Origin: DATCHW01 sp036508135
Lineage (GTDB): Bacteria; Bacteroidota; Ignavibacteria; Tepidaquicellales; Tepidaquicellaceae
Length of the DNA: 43,820 bases
Reading direction: 5' to 3'
NCBI GenBank assembly: GCA_036508135.1
Contig: DATCHW010000145.1
Location: 1-43,820, forward strand
Of the stretch, positions 7,851-16,423 are shown piece by piece. The notes under the pieces were generated by a model. That model was not told the DNA's origin, made no database searches, and worked only from the letters and a program-made list of their open reading frames with translations. Within the stretch, counting starts at the first letter, position 1; every line of letters starts with the position of its first letter. The translations under genes and the position numbers were made by a program.

Positions 7851-7886
7851 AGGAAAAATATTTACACAAAGAACACTTAAGAAAAA

Positions 7887-8978
7887 ATGAATTTATTTAA
7901 TAACATTTATAAAAATAAAAAAGTATTGTTGACCGGTGATACCGGCTTTAAGGGTTCCTGGCTGGCAATCTGGTTATATGAACTTGGCGCCGATGTTTTC
8001 GGTTATGCACTTCCCCCTCAAAGAGAAGAGGATAATTTTGTTAAATGTAATTTAAGTAATATTATTCATCATCAAGACGGAGATATTAGGGATGCAAATA
8101 AACTTATAAATTATTTTAAAAAAGTTAAACCGGATTTCGCGTTCCATTTAGCCGCGCAACCGATTGTTTTAGAATCCTATAAAAATCCGCATTATACGTT
8201 TGAAACGAACATAATGGGAACAGTAAATTTTTTTGAAGCTATTAGAAATACTAAAAGTGTAAAAGCTGCGGTTAACGTAACCAGCGATAAATGCTATCAA
8301 AATAATGAATGGGTATGGGGTTATAGAGAAACTGATCCAATGGGAGGTAAAGACCCCTACAGTGCTTCAAAAGGATGTTCCGAATTAGTTACAAATGCAT
8401 ATTTAAATTCTTTCTTTTCAAATAATATTCATTGTTCAATAGCTTCCGCAAGAGCCGGAAATGTTATCGGCGGAGGTGATTGGGCAGAGTATAGAATAGT
8501 ACCCGATTTTTTTAGGGTAATCAAAAACGATGAGAAATTAATCATACGAAACCCAAATGCTACAAGGCCCTGGCAGCATGTACTCGAACCTTTAAGCGGT
8601 TATCTTCTTTTAGCTTCAAAATTATATTCAGACGGCGATAAATATTCGGGCGGATGGAATTTCGGCCCATTAGAGCAGGCGAACCATAAAGTATCTGAAT
8701 TAATTAAAGCAATAATTAAATATTACGGCAAGGGGGAGGTCGTTTTTAATGAGTCTTCTGAAAAATTACCTGAAGCAAATATGCTGAAGTTGGATATATC
8801 AAAAGCTCAATGGGACCTTAAATGGAAACCGGTATTATCTTTTGATGAGCTGATTGCATTTACAGTAGATGGCTATACAGATGAAATTTCCGGTGATGGT
8901 GTCCATAAAAATAGAATTAAGCAAATTTTAGATTACATTAATTTGGCGAAACAAAAGGAAATACAATGGTCGTTATAA
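7887..8978 (+). CDS. rfbG: CDP-glucose 4,6-dehydratase
   Basis: This SDR (363 aa) converts CDP-glucose to CDP-4-keto-6-deoxyglucose. TGDTGFKGSWLA at residues 17-28 is the typical RfbG NAD motif, NVTSDKCYQNNEW is the family signature, and the active site is YSASK (Tyr158, Lys162). The tail has RPWQHVLEPLSGYL. Length is normal. It lies between rfbF and rfbH in the same order as in Salmonella and Yersinia dideoxyhexose clusters. Confidence 0.95.
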   Translation: MNLFNNIYKNKKVLLTGDTGFKGSWLAIWLYELGADVFGYALPPQREEDNFVKCNLSNIIHHQDGDIRDANKLINYFKKVKPDFAFHLAAQPIVLESYKNPHYTFETNIMGTVNFFEAIRNTKSVKAAVNVTSDKCYQNNEWVWGYRETDPMGGKDPYSASKGCSELVTNAYLNSFFSNNIHCSIASARAGNVIGGGDWAEYRIVPDFFRVIKNDEKLIIRNPNATRPWQHVLEPLSGYLLLASKLYSDGDKYSGGWNFGPLEQANHKVSELIKAIIKYYGKGEVVFNESSEKLPEANMLKLDISKAQWDLKWKPVLSFDELIAFTVDGYTDEISGDGVHKNRIKQILDYINLAKQKEIQWSL

Positions 8979-8993
8979 AACCTGATTGGTTCT

Positions 8994-10355
8994 ATGTGTA
9001 ACAAAACCGGTAACTCAGAAACTTTACTAAAAGAAAACAAAGAAATGAAACCTAAAGAAATAAGAGAAAAAATATTAAATCTTACAAAGGAATATTATAA
9101 ACTAAAATTTCAAGATAAAGAATTTATTTCCAGAAAAAGTAAGGTTAACTATGCCGGTAGAGTATTTGACGAAAAAGAACTTGTTAATCTTGTCGATTCT
9201 TCGCTTGATTTTTGGCTTACCGAAGGAAGATATTCGGAATCTTTTGCGGAAAAGATATCCGATTTTCTCAGCGTCTCAAATGTTATACTTGTTAATTCCG
9301 GTTCATCTGCTAACCTTTTAGCTCTTTCTGCTTTAACATCGGAAAAACTTGGGGATAAAAGATTAAAGCCGGGAGATGAAGTTATTTCAGCTGCTGCCGG
9401 CTTTCCTTCAACAGTTACACCAATTCTTCAGAATAATATGATACCGGTTTTTGTAGATGTTGATATTCCAACTTATAATATTGATGTCAAAATGATGAAG
9501 AAAGCGATATCGCCAAAAACTAAAGGAATGATGCTTGCTCACACACTTGGCAATCCTTTTAATATTGATGCAGTAATGAAATTTGCTAAAGAATATAATC
9601 TTTGGGTAATTGAGGATAACTGCGATGCTTTTGGGAGTAAATATCACGGTAAGTATACCGGAACATTCGGACATATTTCTACGATAAGCTTTTATCCGGC
9701 ACATCATATCACAACAGGGGAGGGCGGGGCAATTTGTACAAATGATGAACAGCTTGCTAAGATAATTAAATCATTCAGGGACTGGGGGCGTGACTGCTAC
9801 TGTGCCGGAGGCGAAAATAATACTTGTGGTAAAAGATTTTCTCAATCTTTTGGCTCTTTGCCTTATGGCTATGATCATAAGTATGTTTATTCAGAAATCG
9901 GTTATAATCTTAAAATGACCGATATGCAGGCGGCAATTGGTGCGGCACAAATTGATAAACTGCCTTTGTTTTGCGAAAGGCGGAAAGAAAATTTTAGCAG
10001 GTACAATAAAATTTTTGAAAAGTATTCAGATTATTTAATTCTTCCGGTAGCTACCGAACATTCTGATCCCTCCTGGTTTAGTTATATTGTTACGGTAAGA
10101 GAAAACGCCCCTTTTAAACGAGATCAACTCACCAAGTACTTGGGCGATAATTTAATAGAGACAAGAAATTTATTTGCTGGAAACATGGCACGGCAACCGG
10201 CTTTTATCGGAAAGAATTTTAGAATAGCTGAGAATCTGAACAATTCAGATTACATCATGAATAATACTTTTTTCCTCGGCACATATCCCGGGAATACTGC
10301 TGAAAAATTAGATTACATTGAAGAAGTGATTACGGATTTCATGCAAAAATACTGA
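8994..10355 (+). CDS. rfbH: CDP-4-keto-6-deoxyglucose 3-dehydratase (E1)
   Basis: This PMP- and [2Fe-2S]-dependent enzyme removes the C3 hydroxyl of CDP-4-keto-6-deoxyglucose and works with a flavin reductase. It has the aminotransferase fold, but the PLP lysine is replaced by His in FYPAHHITTGEGGA (His237/238 in this numbering), the hallmark of E1. The cluster cysteines are in DWGRDCYCAGGENNTCGKRF (CxCx7C). The frame opens at 8994 (453 aa). An in-frame ATG at 9045 begins MKPKEIREK and gives 436 aa, which matches the family start better, so 9045 is probably the true start. Confidence 0.95.
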   Translation: MCNKTGNSETLLKENKEMKPKEIREKILNLTKEYYKLKFQDKEFISRKSKVNYAGRVFDEKELVNLVDSSLDFWLTEGRYSESFAEKISDFLSVSNVILVNSGSSANLLALSALTSEKLGDKRLKPGDEVISAAAGFPSTVTPILQNNMIPVFVDVDIPTYNIDVKMMKKAISPKTKGMMLAHTLGNPFNIDAVMKFAKEYNLWVIEDNCDAFGSKYHGKYTGTFGHISTISFYPAHHITTGEGGAICTNDEQLAKIIKSFRDWGRDCYCAGGENNTCGKRFSQSFGSLPYGYDHKYVYSEIGYNLKMTDMQAAIGAAQIDKLPLFCERRKENFSRYNKIFEKYSDYLILPVATEHSDPSWFSYIVTVRENAPFKRDQLTKYLGDNLIETRNLFAGNMARQPAFIGKNFRIAENLNNSDYIMNNTFFLGTYPGNTAEKLDYIEEVITDFMQKY

Positions 10356-10363
10356 TTGTTCGA

Positions 10364-10750
10364 ATGTTAACGAATGACACGAAAATTTTATATAAAGAGG
10401 AGAGCTATAAAATAATCGGTGCTTGTATGGAAGCCCATAAGAAACTTGGTACTGGCTTTCTTGAAAGTGTATATTCTGAAGCATTAGAACTTGAATTTGT
10501 AAAAGAAAAAATTCCTTACGAAAAAGAAAAGAAGCTGCCAGTATTTTATGATGGGCAACCACTAAAGAAATATTTCAAAGCCGACTTTGTCTGTTATAAT
10601 TCTATTATTATCGAGTTGAAAGCCACTAAATTCTTAGTAGAGGCTGATTATAAACAGACAATAAACAACGTAAAAGCTACGCAATTTAAACTAGCTCTTT
10701 TAGTAAACTTTGGGACACCCTCATTAACATACAAACGTATTGTAAATTAA
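10364..10750 (+). CDS. GxxExxY protein
   Basis: This 128-residue protein belongs to the GxxExxY family, named for the motif seen here as GTGFLESVY at about residues 29-37. A PD-(D/E)XK-like core follows: KADFVCYNSIIIELKA with conserved Asp, Glu and Lys. The family is widespread in environmental genomes and of unknown function. It interrupts the otherwise tight rfbFGH-reductase series and has no metabolic link to it. Imperfect inverted repeats (12 of 13 bases) lie at 10371-10383 and 10756-10768. The left one falls in the first codons, so the exact start is uncertain. Confidence 0.8.
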   Translation: MLTNDTKILYKEESYKIIGACMEAHKKLGTGFLESVYSEALELEFVKEKIPYEKEKKLPVFYDGQPLKKYFKADFVCYNSIIIELKATKFLVEADYKQTINNVKATQFKLALLVNFGTPSLTYKRIVN

Positions 10751-10795
10751 TATAATTCGTGGCATTCGTATAAATTTGTGTAATTAGTGATTTCA
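10751..10795. repeat. Nonamer microrepeats (ATTCGTGNN family)
   Basis: Degenerate 9-bp units (ATTCGTGGC, ATTCGTATA, AATTTGTGT, AATTAGTGA) fill the gap between the GxxExxY gene and the reductase. Related units recur inside the reductase at 11268-11327 and between it and the next gene at about 11493-11530. Confidence 0.75.
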
Positions 10796-11494
10796 ATGGC
10801 GATCGTCAGAAAATATAAAGCAAAAGTAGAACAAATAAAAAATCCTTTACCGGATATTTTTACTGCTACTTTTTCTTCAGATAGAAAATTTCAATATTTA
10901 CCGGGACAATTTTTACATTTAGCATTAGATGAATATGACGGTATCAGTCAGTGGCCGGAATCAAGATGTTTTTCTATGCAAAGCAACCCAAATGAACCAC
11001 GAATAAGCATTACATTCTCAGATAAAGGTAAATTTACAAAACGGATGGCTAACGAATTGGACAAAGGGAAAGAAGTATGGCTTAAGCTGCCTTATGGCGA
11101 ACTGTTCACACAGCCACACAACAAAGCAAATACAGTATTTATTGCGGGAGGAACAGGGATTACCCCATACCTTTCGCTCTTTACTCATGAATCTTTCAAC
11201 GAATACACTAATCCTCACATTTATCTCGGCTTTCGTTCTGAAGAATATAATATTTATAAAGACGAACTTCGTGGAATTCGTAACAATTCGTGTAATTCAT
11301 CAGAAACTAAATTTGTGAAATTCGTATTTGAAGATACTGATGGCATAATAGACATACAAAGCATATTTAATGAAAACAGCACAAACAGTGACTATTTTAT
11401 TTCGGGTCCTCCATTGATGATCAAATCTTTTCGGAATTTTTTATTATCAAAAGGATTAGAGGGAAATAAAATAAGAACAGATGAATGGGAATAA
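10796..11494 (+). CDS. FAD/NAD(P)H reductase of the CDP-dideoxyhexose pathway (E3-like)
   Basis: This ferredoxin-NADP reductase-fold protein (232 aa from ATG 10796; an in-frame GTG at 10787 is less likely) has the FAD motif ESRCFSMQS, the GKFTKRMA loop, and the NAD(P) motif FIAGGTGITPYLS. It ends YFISGPPLMIKSFRNFLLSKG plus an acidic tail. E3 partners of RfbH (AscD/DdhD) carry a plant-type [2Fe-2S] domain as well, which is absent here, so electron transfer may need another ferredoxin. The central stretch at 11268-11327, around RGIRNNSCNSS, is made of 9-bp ATTCGTGNN repeats, apparently inserted in frame. Confidence 0.75.
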   Translation: MAIVRKYKAKVEQIKNPLPDIFTATFSSDRKFQYLPGQFLHLALDEYDGISQWPESRCFSMQSNPNEPRISITFSDKGKFTKRMANELDKGKEVWLKLPYGELFTQPHNKANTVFIAGGTGITPYLSLFTHESFNEYTNPHIYLGFRSEEYNIYKDELRGIRNNSCNSSETKFVKFVFEDTDGIIDIQSIFNENSTNSDYFISGPPLMIKSFRNFLLSKGLEGNKIRTDEWE

Positions 11495-11532
11495 TTCGTG
11501 AAATTGGGAATAATTTGTGAAATTTGTATTAA

Positions 11533-12453
11533 ATGAAAACAATATTGCTTACAGGCATTACCGGTTTTTTAGGAGCAAATTTATTAGAAGCGATTCTTGC
11601 TGAAGATTATACGGTTATCGGGCTTAAGAGATCTACTTCTGATATTTGGAGAATTAAAGAATTTCTAAATGACAAAAGAGTTAAGCTAATTGATATTGAT
11701 AAAGTTCCATTAGATAATATATTTGCTGAAGAACAACATATCAATATACTTATTCATTCCGCATGGGGCGGAGTACAAGCTGAGGATAGAAATTCAATTA
11801 CTAAGCAATTAGAAAATTTTAATTATGCAGCAAGACTATATAACCTTTCAATTAAAGCCGGAGTTAATAAAATAATTTCACTTGGCTCACAAGCGGAATA
11901 TGGTCAATATGAAGGAAGGGTTGACGAGGATTACCCATGCAAGCCTACAGATGCCTATGGTATGGCAAAAATATTTACAAGCAGATTACTCCAAACATTA
12001 GCTGAACAGTCGAATACAAAATGGTTCTGGATAAGACTTTTCTCTTTATTTGGACCTAAAGAAGACTGTAAATGGCTTTTACCTTTTGCGATATATAAAA
12101 TGATAAACAATGAAGACATCAATTTGACAAAATGCGAACAACGATATGATTATTTATATGTAAAAGATTTTTGCAAAGGCATTATTTTGCTTCTGAATAG
12201 TGTAAACAGCGATATTTATAATTTATCTTCAAACAAATCTATTCAGCTTAAAGAAATCTTATTTTTGATAAAAGAGAATCTTAAGTCTGAATCAAAACTT
12301 AATTTTGGAGCGCTCGAATACAGAAATAATCAAGTAATGCACATGGAAGGTGATTCAACTAAATTTTATAAAAAGAATAATTTTGCTAATTCACCTTTTA
12401 TCGAAAGTTTAATCGAAACGACTAATTATTATAAAAATAAAAAAACTATCTGA
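11533..12453 (+). CDS. NAD-dependent epimerase/dehydratase-type SDR, probable CDP-sugar reductase
   Basis: This 306-residue extended SDR has the NAD motif TGITGFLG at residues 7-14, SLGSQAEYG, and the active site YGMAK (Tyr142, Lys146). WIRLFSLFGPKED and QRYDYLYVKDFCKG follow. Its place between the E3-like reductase and a YerE-like enzyme suggests a ketoreductase acting on a CDP-4-keto-3,6-dideoxyhexose (abequose/paratose-synthase-like) or on the acetyl-branched product (YerF-like). The stop codon is directly adjacent to the next ATG. A second, more divergent member is encoded at 14530. The family is secure; the substrate is inferred from context. Confidence 0.75.
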   Translation: MKTILLTGITGFLGANLLEAILAEDYTVIGLKRSTSDIWRIKEFLNDKRVKLIDIDKVPLDNIFAEEQHINILIHSAWGGVQAEDRNSITKQLENFNYAARLYNLSIKAGVNKIISLGSQAEYGQYEGRVDEDYPCKPTDAYGMAKIFTSRLLQTLAEQSNTKWFWIRLFSLFGPKEDCKWLLPFAIYKMINNEDINLTKCEQRYDYLYVKDFCKGIILLLNSVNSDIYNLSSNKSIQLKEILFLIKENLKSESKLNFGALEYRNNQVMHMEGDSTKFYKKNNFANSPFIESLIETTNYYKNKKTI

Positions 12454-14184
12454 ATGAAAGTTTCCGATTATGTTGCAAATTTTTTAGAATCACAAGGAAT
12501 AACTTGTGTCTTTGAATTAGCAGGCGGTATGATAACACATTTATTAGATTCGCTTTATCACAAAGAAAAAATTAAAATCATAAGTATGCACCATGAGCAA
12601 AGCGCCGCATTTGCAGCGGATGTTAGCGGTCGTGTTACCGGTTTGCCGGGAGTAGCGTTGGCAACAAGCGGGCCCGGCGCAACTAATTTATTGACCGGTA
12701 TAGCAAGTTGTTATTTCGATTCGTCACCTGCAATATTTATAACCGGACAGGTAAATACACATGAACAAAAAGGAAGTAAAAATATCCGGCAGCTCGGTTT
12801 TCAGGAAACTGACATTGTTAATATGGCTTTGCCAATTACCAAAAAAACCTTTTGCGTTACTAGTAGCGAAGATGTCCCAAGAATCTTTGAAGAAGCCTTT
12901 CAGCTTGCAATATCGGGGCGCCCAGGTCCGGTTTTAATAGATTTGCCCATGGATATTCAAAGAGGTGAATTAAATAGTTACAGTTTTGAGAAAATTAAAA
13001 AAAGCGCAAATAATACTGTTTATAATATCGAGAAAAATAATTTAGACCGGATAATAGAAAAATTAATTCAAGCAAAGAGACCATTGATATTAGCCGGCAG
13101 AGGTTTACGTTCGGGGTTTGTTGTTGATGAATTTGTAAAATTTGTTGAAAAAATTAATATACCTGTAGTTTCTTCTCTGCTTGCCGTAGATGTCTTACCT
13201 TTTAATCATCCTTTACGTGTTGGTTTTATCGGAAGTTACGGAAATAGGTGGGCAAATATTGCATTGGGGACTTGTGACTGTTTGTTGGTTTTGGGAAGCA
13301 GGTTGGATATCAGGCAGACAGGCGCCGATGTTGATTCATTTAGTAAGGATAAAACAATTATCCATATTGATATTGAAAAAGCAGAAATTAGCAATAGAAT
13401 CGAAACAGAAATTGGTCTTAATGCGGACCTCAACGCCTTTTTAACACAAATTAATAATGTAATTGCTGGAATACAGTTTCCATTGAAAAAAGAATGGTTT
13501 AATATTATTACAGAATTAAGATTAAAATGGCCCGATATAAAAGAGTTGAAAAATATTGAAGGTATTAATCCTAATATTTTTGTTCATAAACTATCTGAAA
13601 AAGCTAAAAAAGTAAGATATTTTATTGCAGATGTTGGAAATCATCAAATGTGGGCTGCGCAATCGTTAGAATTGTCTGCAAAACAACTATTTATTACCTC
13701 CGGCGGTATGGGGGCTATGGGTTTTGCTTTACCTGCTGCTATTGGTGCTGCTATTGCGAGTAATAATTCTAGCACTGTCATTATTGCCGGCGATGGTGGG
13801 TTTCAAGTTAATATACAAGAACTTCAAACAGTAGTAAGGAATAAGCTGCCAATAAAAATAATTATACTAAATAATAAATGTTTAGGGATGATAAGGCAGT
13901 TTCAGGACAGTTATTTTGAAAGCCGCTACCAATCAACTTATTGGGGCTATAGCGCACCTGATTTTGAACAAGTTGCAAAATCGTACGAAATTGATTCAAT
14001 TTCAATAATAAATGAAGATGAAATTGAAAAAGCTTTAAGCTGGTTGTTTACTGATATTAATAAACCACAATTATTACAAGTCTATATTGATACATATACA
14101 AATGCGTATCCTAAACTGGCATTTGGAAGACCAATTATAGAAATGGAACCATTAGCAAAGCCTTTAGATATGGAAGGGACATAA
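12454..14184 (+). CDS. ThDP-dependent enzyme, YerE-like (acetolactate synthase family)
   Basis: A full-length 576-residue three-domain ThDP enzyme. The catalytic Glu48 is in MHHEQSAAFAADVSG, and the cofactor motif GDG (446-448) runs to IIILNNKCLGM, the usual GDG...NN spacing. The middle domain is FAD/nucleotide-binding-like. Acetolactate synthase of amino-acid biosynthesis is an alternative, but the location inside a CDP-3,6-dideoxyhexose cluster points to YerE. That flavoprotein transfers a two-carbon acetyl unit from pyruvate to C4 of CDP-4-keto-3,6-dideoxyglucose in yersiniose synthesis. No small regulatory (IlvN-like) subunit or other ilv gene is nearby. Confidence 0.8.
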   Translation: MKVSDYVANFLESQGITCVFELAGGMITHLLDSLYHKEKIKIISMHHEQSAAFAADVSGRVTGLPGVALATSGPGATNLLTGIASCYFDSSPAIFITGQVNTHEQKGSKNIRQLGFQETDIVNMALPITKKTFCVTSSEDVPRIFEEAFQLAISGRPGPVLIDLPMDIQRGELNSYSFEKIKKSANNTVYNIEKNNLDRIIEKLIQAKRPLILAGRGLRSGFVVDEFVKFVEKINIPVVSSLLAVDVLPFNHPLRVGFIGSYGNRWANIALGTCDCLLVLGSRLDIRQTGADVDSFSKDKTIIHIDIEKAEISNRIETEIGLNADLNAFLTQINNVIAGIQFPLKKEWFNIITELRLKWPDIKELKNIEGINPNIFVHKLSEKAKKVRYFIADVGNHQMWAAQSLELSAKQLFITSGGMGAMGFALPAAIGAAIASNNSSTVIIAGDGGFQVNIQELQTVVRNKLPIKIIILNNKCLGMIRQFQDSYFESRYQSTYWGYSAPDFEQVAKSYEIDSISIINEDEIEKALSWLFTDINKPQLLQVYIDTYTNAYPKLAFGRPIIEMEPLAKPLDMEGT

Positions 14185-14316
14185 TTCAAAGTAAATATAA
14201 AGTAATAACATTATTTAATTTACAATAATTAACACTTATAAAAATGAAGAATTGTACTAATTGTAGAAATATCCATGCAAGCTTAATTTTTTCATGTATT
14301 TTTTTGCTTTCGTTCT

Positions 14317-14523
14317 ATGGGTCACACCAAATACTGTTTGTTAGCTAATAAACTAAACGTAACAATTTTGAAAAACTATAATCTAAATATTACAATTAAT
14401 AAGATTCAGAAAAACAAAAACAATTTTTATTTCATTACCAGATCGCCGGTCATGATAAAATATTTTAAAATTTATCTACTTCAAAAAGGTGTTTATGATT
14501 TAAAAATTATTAAGGATGATTAA
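14317..14523 (+). pseudogene. Decayed second copy of the E3-like reductase (C-terminus only)
   Basis: A 68-codon frame whose last half reads YFITRSPVMIKYFKIYLLQK and then ends in an acidic tail. It aligns position by position with the C-terminus of the 10796-11494 reductase (YFISGPPLMIKSFRNFLLSK). The FAD domain and the NAD(P) GGTGITP motif are missing. The GPP motif is degraded to RSP. It lies 6 nt before an SDR gene, as the intact copy lies 38 nt before its SDR, so it looks like the remains of a duplicated reductase-SDR pair. Upstream sequence 14185-14316 shows no clear gene. Confidence 0.6.
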
Positions 14524-14529
14524 GAATAA

Positions 14530-15387
14530 ATGAAAACATTATTGATTACTGGAATAAATGGTTTCTTAGGAAGTCATTTGGCAAAAAGATTTTCAAAAAG
14601 TTATAGGATTATAGGCACAGAATTTTCTAAAGAAAATCTATTTCGTATTAAAGATTTTTCTTTTACCGTTTATTTATCAGATAGAAAGAGCATTAAGAGA
14701 ATATTTACAGAGAATTCGATAGATATAATTATTCATACTGCTACTTTTTATGGAAAAAGTAATGAGGAGATTTCTCAAATTGCTGAGACTAACTTATTTA
14801 CACCTTTTGAAATACTTGATTTAGCGATAAAAAATAATGTTGGGTTATTCATAAATACAGATACATCGTTGCATAGATACACGAGTATTTATGCTTTAAC
14901 AAAAAAACAATTTAATGATTGGCTTTATTATAGAAGTAAAGAAATAAAATCAATTAATATTCAGCTTGAACATTTTTACGGACTAGGTTGCAGTAATTCA
15001 AATTTCATTACATCTATGATTGAAAAGTTAATGAACAATGAACCTGTTATTGATTTAACTAAAGGTGAACAAAAAAGAAATTTCAATTATTATGAGGATA
15101 TTTTAGATGCTTATGAATTAATTTTTAATTCAAAAGATATATTGCAAAATAATTTTAATCACATTGAAGTCGGTTCGGGAGAGTTAATTACAATTAAAGA
15201 ATTGATGATTCTACTAAAAGACTTAACTGGTAGTAGTTCTATACTAAATTTTGGAGCAATTCCATACAGGGAACATGAATTAATGGAATCTAAATTAGAC
15301 AATAAGAGCATTTTAAGATTAGGTTGGGTTCCTAAAGTAAGTATAAAGGAAGGTATAATAAAAATAATTACAGAGAAAACCAAATGA
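14530..15387 (+). CDS. Divergent NAD-dependent epimerase/reductase-type SDR
   Basis: This 285-residue SDR has TGINGFLGSHL at residues 7-17 and a YALTK active site (Tyr121, Lys125). The region between is shortened and the usual Ser of the SSxxxYG stretch is replaced by INTDTSLHRY. QLEHFYGLG and KGEQKRNFNYYEDI correspond to family blocks. It resembles abequose/paratose synthase-type CDP-sugar reductases and may be the YerF-like step or a parallel reductase. Its last 4 nt overlap the RfbE-like gene (ATGA), which indicates an operon. Substrate unknown. Confidence 0.65.
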   Translation: MKTLLITGINGFLGSHLAKRFSKSYRIIGTEFSKENLFRIKDFSFTVYLSDRKSIKRIFTENSIDIIIHTATFYGKSNEEISQIAETNLFTPFEILDLAIKNNVGLFINTDTSLHRYTSIYALTKKQFNDWLYYRSKEIKSINIQLEHFYGLGCSNSNFITSMIEKLMNNEPVIDLTKGEQKRNFNYYEDILDAYELIFNSKDILQNNFNHIEVGSGELITIKELMILLKDLTGSSSILNFGAIPYREHELMESKLDNKSILRLGWVPKVSIKEGIIKIITEKTK

Positions 15388-16405
15388 GATATTTGATAAC
15401 CGGCGGAAGTGGTTTTGTAGGCTCCAATCTGGCTGCCGAAGTTTTAAAAAGAGGAGAAGAACTCTTTGTATTTGATAACTTATTCCGTTTTGGTAGTTCC
15501 CAGAATCTCGACTGGCTTAAAAAGCGAGGTGAATTTAAATATTACCCATTTGATATTCGCAACTACAACGATGTAGAAACAGTCTTAAGAGAGGTTAAGC
15601 CTGATGTGATTTTTCACTTAGCCGGACAGGTAGCTATGACTACTTCATTGCAAAACCCACGCCTTGATTTTGAAACAAATACCTTGGGAACACATAACCT
15701 GTTAGAAGCAGTAAGAAAGTTTTCGCCCGAAAGTATTATTTTATACTCATCAACCAATAAGGTATATGGCGATTTAGAATACCTAACCTACGATGAAACA
15801 CCAACCAGATACGTTTGCCGGGAATACCCTAACGGTTTTGACGAGAGTATGAAACTCGATTTTACAACTCCCTATGGATGTTCCAAAGGTGCAGCAGATC
15901 AGTTTTTGCTCGATTATTACAATATGTTTGGCATTCGTGCGGTAGTCTTTAGGCACTCATCCATGTACGGGGGAAACCAATATACTACATACGATCAAGG
16001 CTGGGTTGGTTGGTTTATACAAAAAGCAATGGAGATTAAAAATGGCACGGCAAAAGACCTTTTTACAATATCCGGTAATGGTAAACAAGTGCGTGATGTG
16101 TTACATGCCAATGACGTTGTGAATCTTTATTTTATTGCATCCGAAAACATCGAAAAAACACAGGGAAAAGAGTTTAATATTGGTGTGGAATAGAAAATAG
16201 CCTTTCATTACTTGAATTATTTCAGCTACTCGAACAAAGTTTAGATATAAAAATGAAATATAATCAGTTACCATTTCGTTCCAGTGACCAAAGAGTGTTT
16301 GTGGCTGATTATAAAAAAATGAGTATTTTGGTTGGATGGCAACCTAATATTAATTCCAACTTGGGTATTAATTTGCTATTAAATAAGATTACTAAGAAAA
16401 ATTAA
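15384..16405 (+). pseudogene. rfbE: CDP-paratose 2-epimerase (RfbE/Tyv-like), frameshifted
   Basis: The SDR frame (269 aa) shows GGSGFVGSNLA, the Tyv-type DNLFRFGSSQNLDWL, and active site YGCSK (Tyr164, Lys168). RHSSMYGGNQY and GKQVRDVLHANDVV are also RfbE-like. It stops early at 16191-16193 after FNIGVE. Inserting one base near 16184 restores GGG-IENSLSLLELFQ and a C-terminus ending at TAA 16403-16405, for a total of about 340 aa against 338 in the family. So it is either a one-base deletion pseudogene or an assembly error. The enzyme would convert CDP-paratose to CDP-tyvelose. Confidence 0.85.
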
Positions 16406-16423
16406 TTATTCAAATCTATTAGT

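Noticed and set aside
12454..14184. Acetolactate synthase for branched-chain amino acids
   Set aside because: No ilv neighbours or regulatory subunit; the sugar context favours a YerE-like function, though this is not proven.
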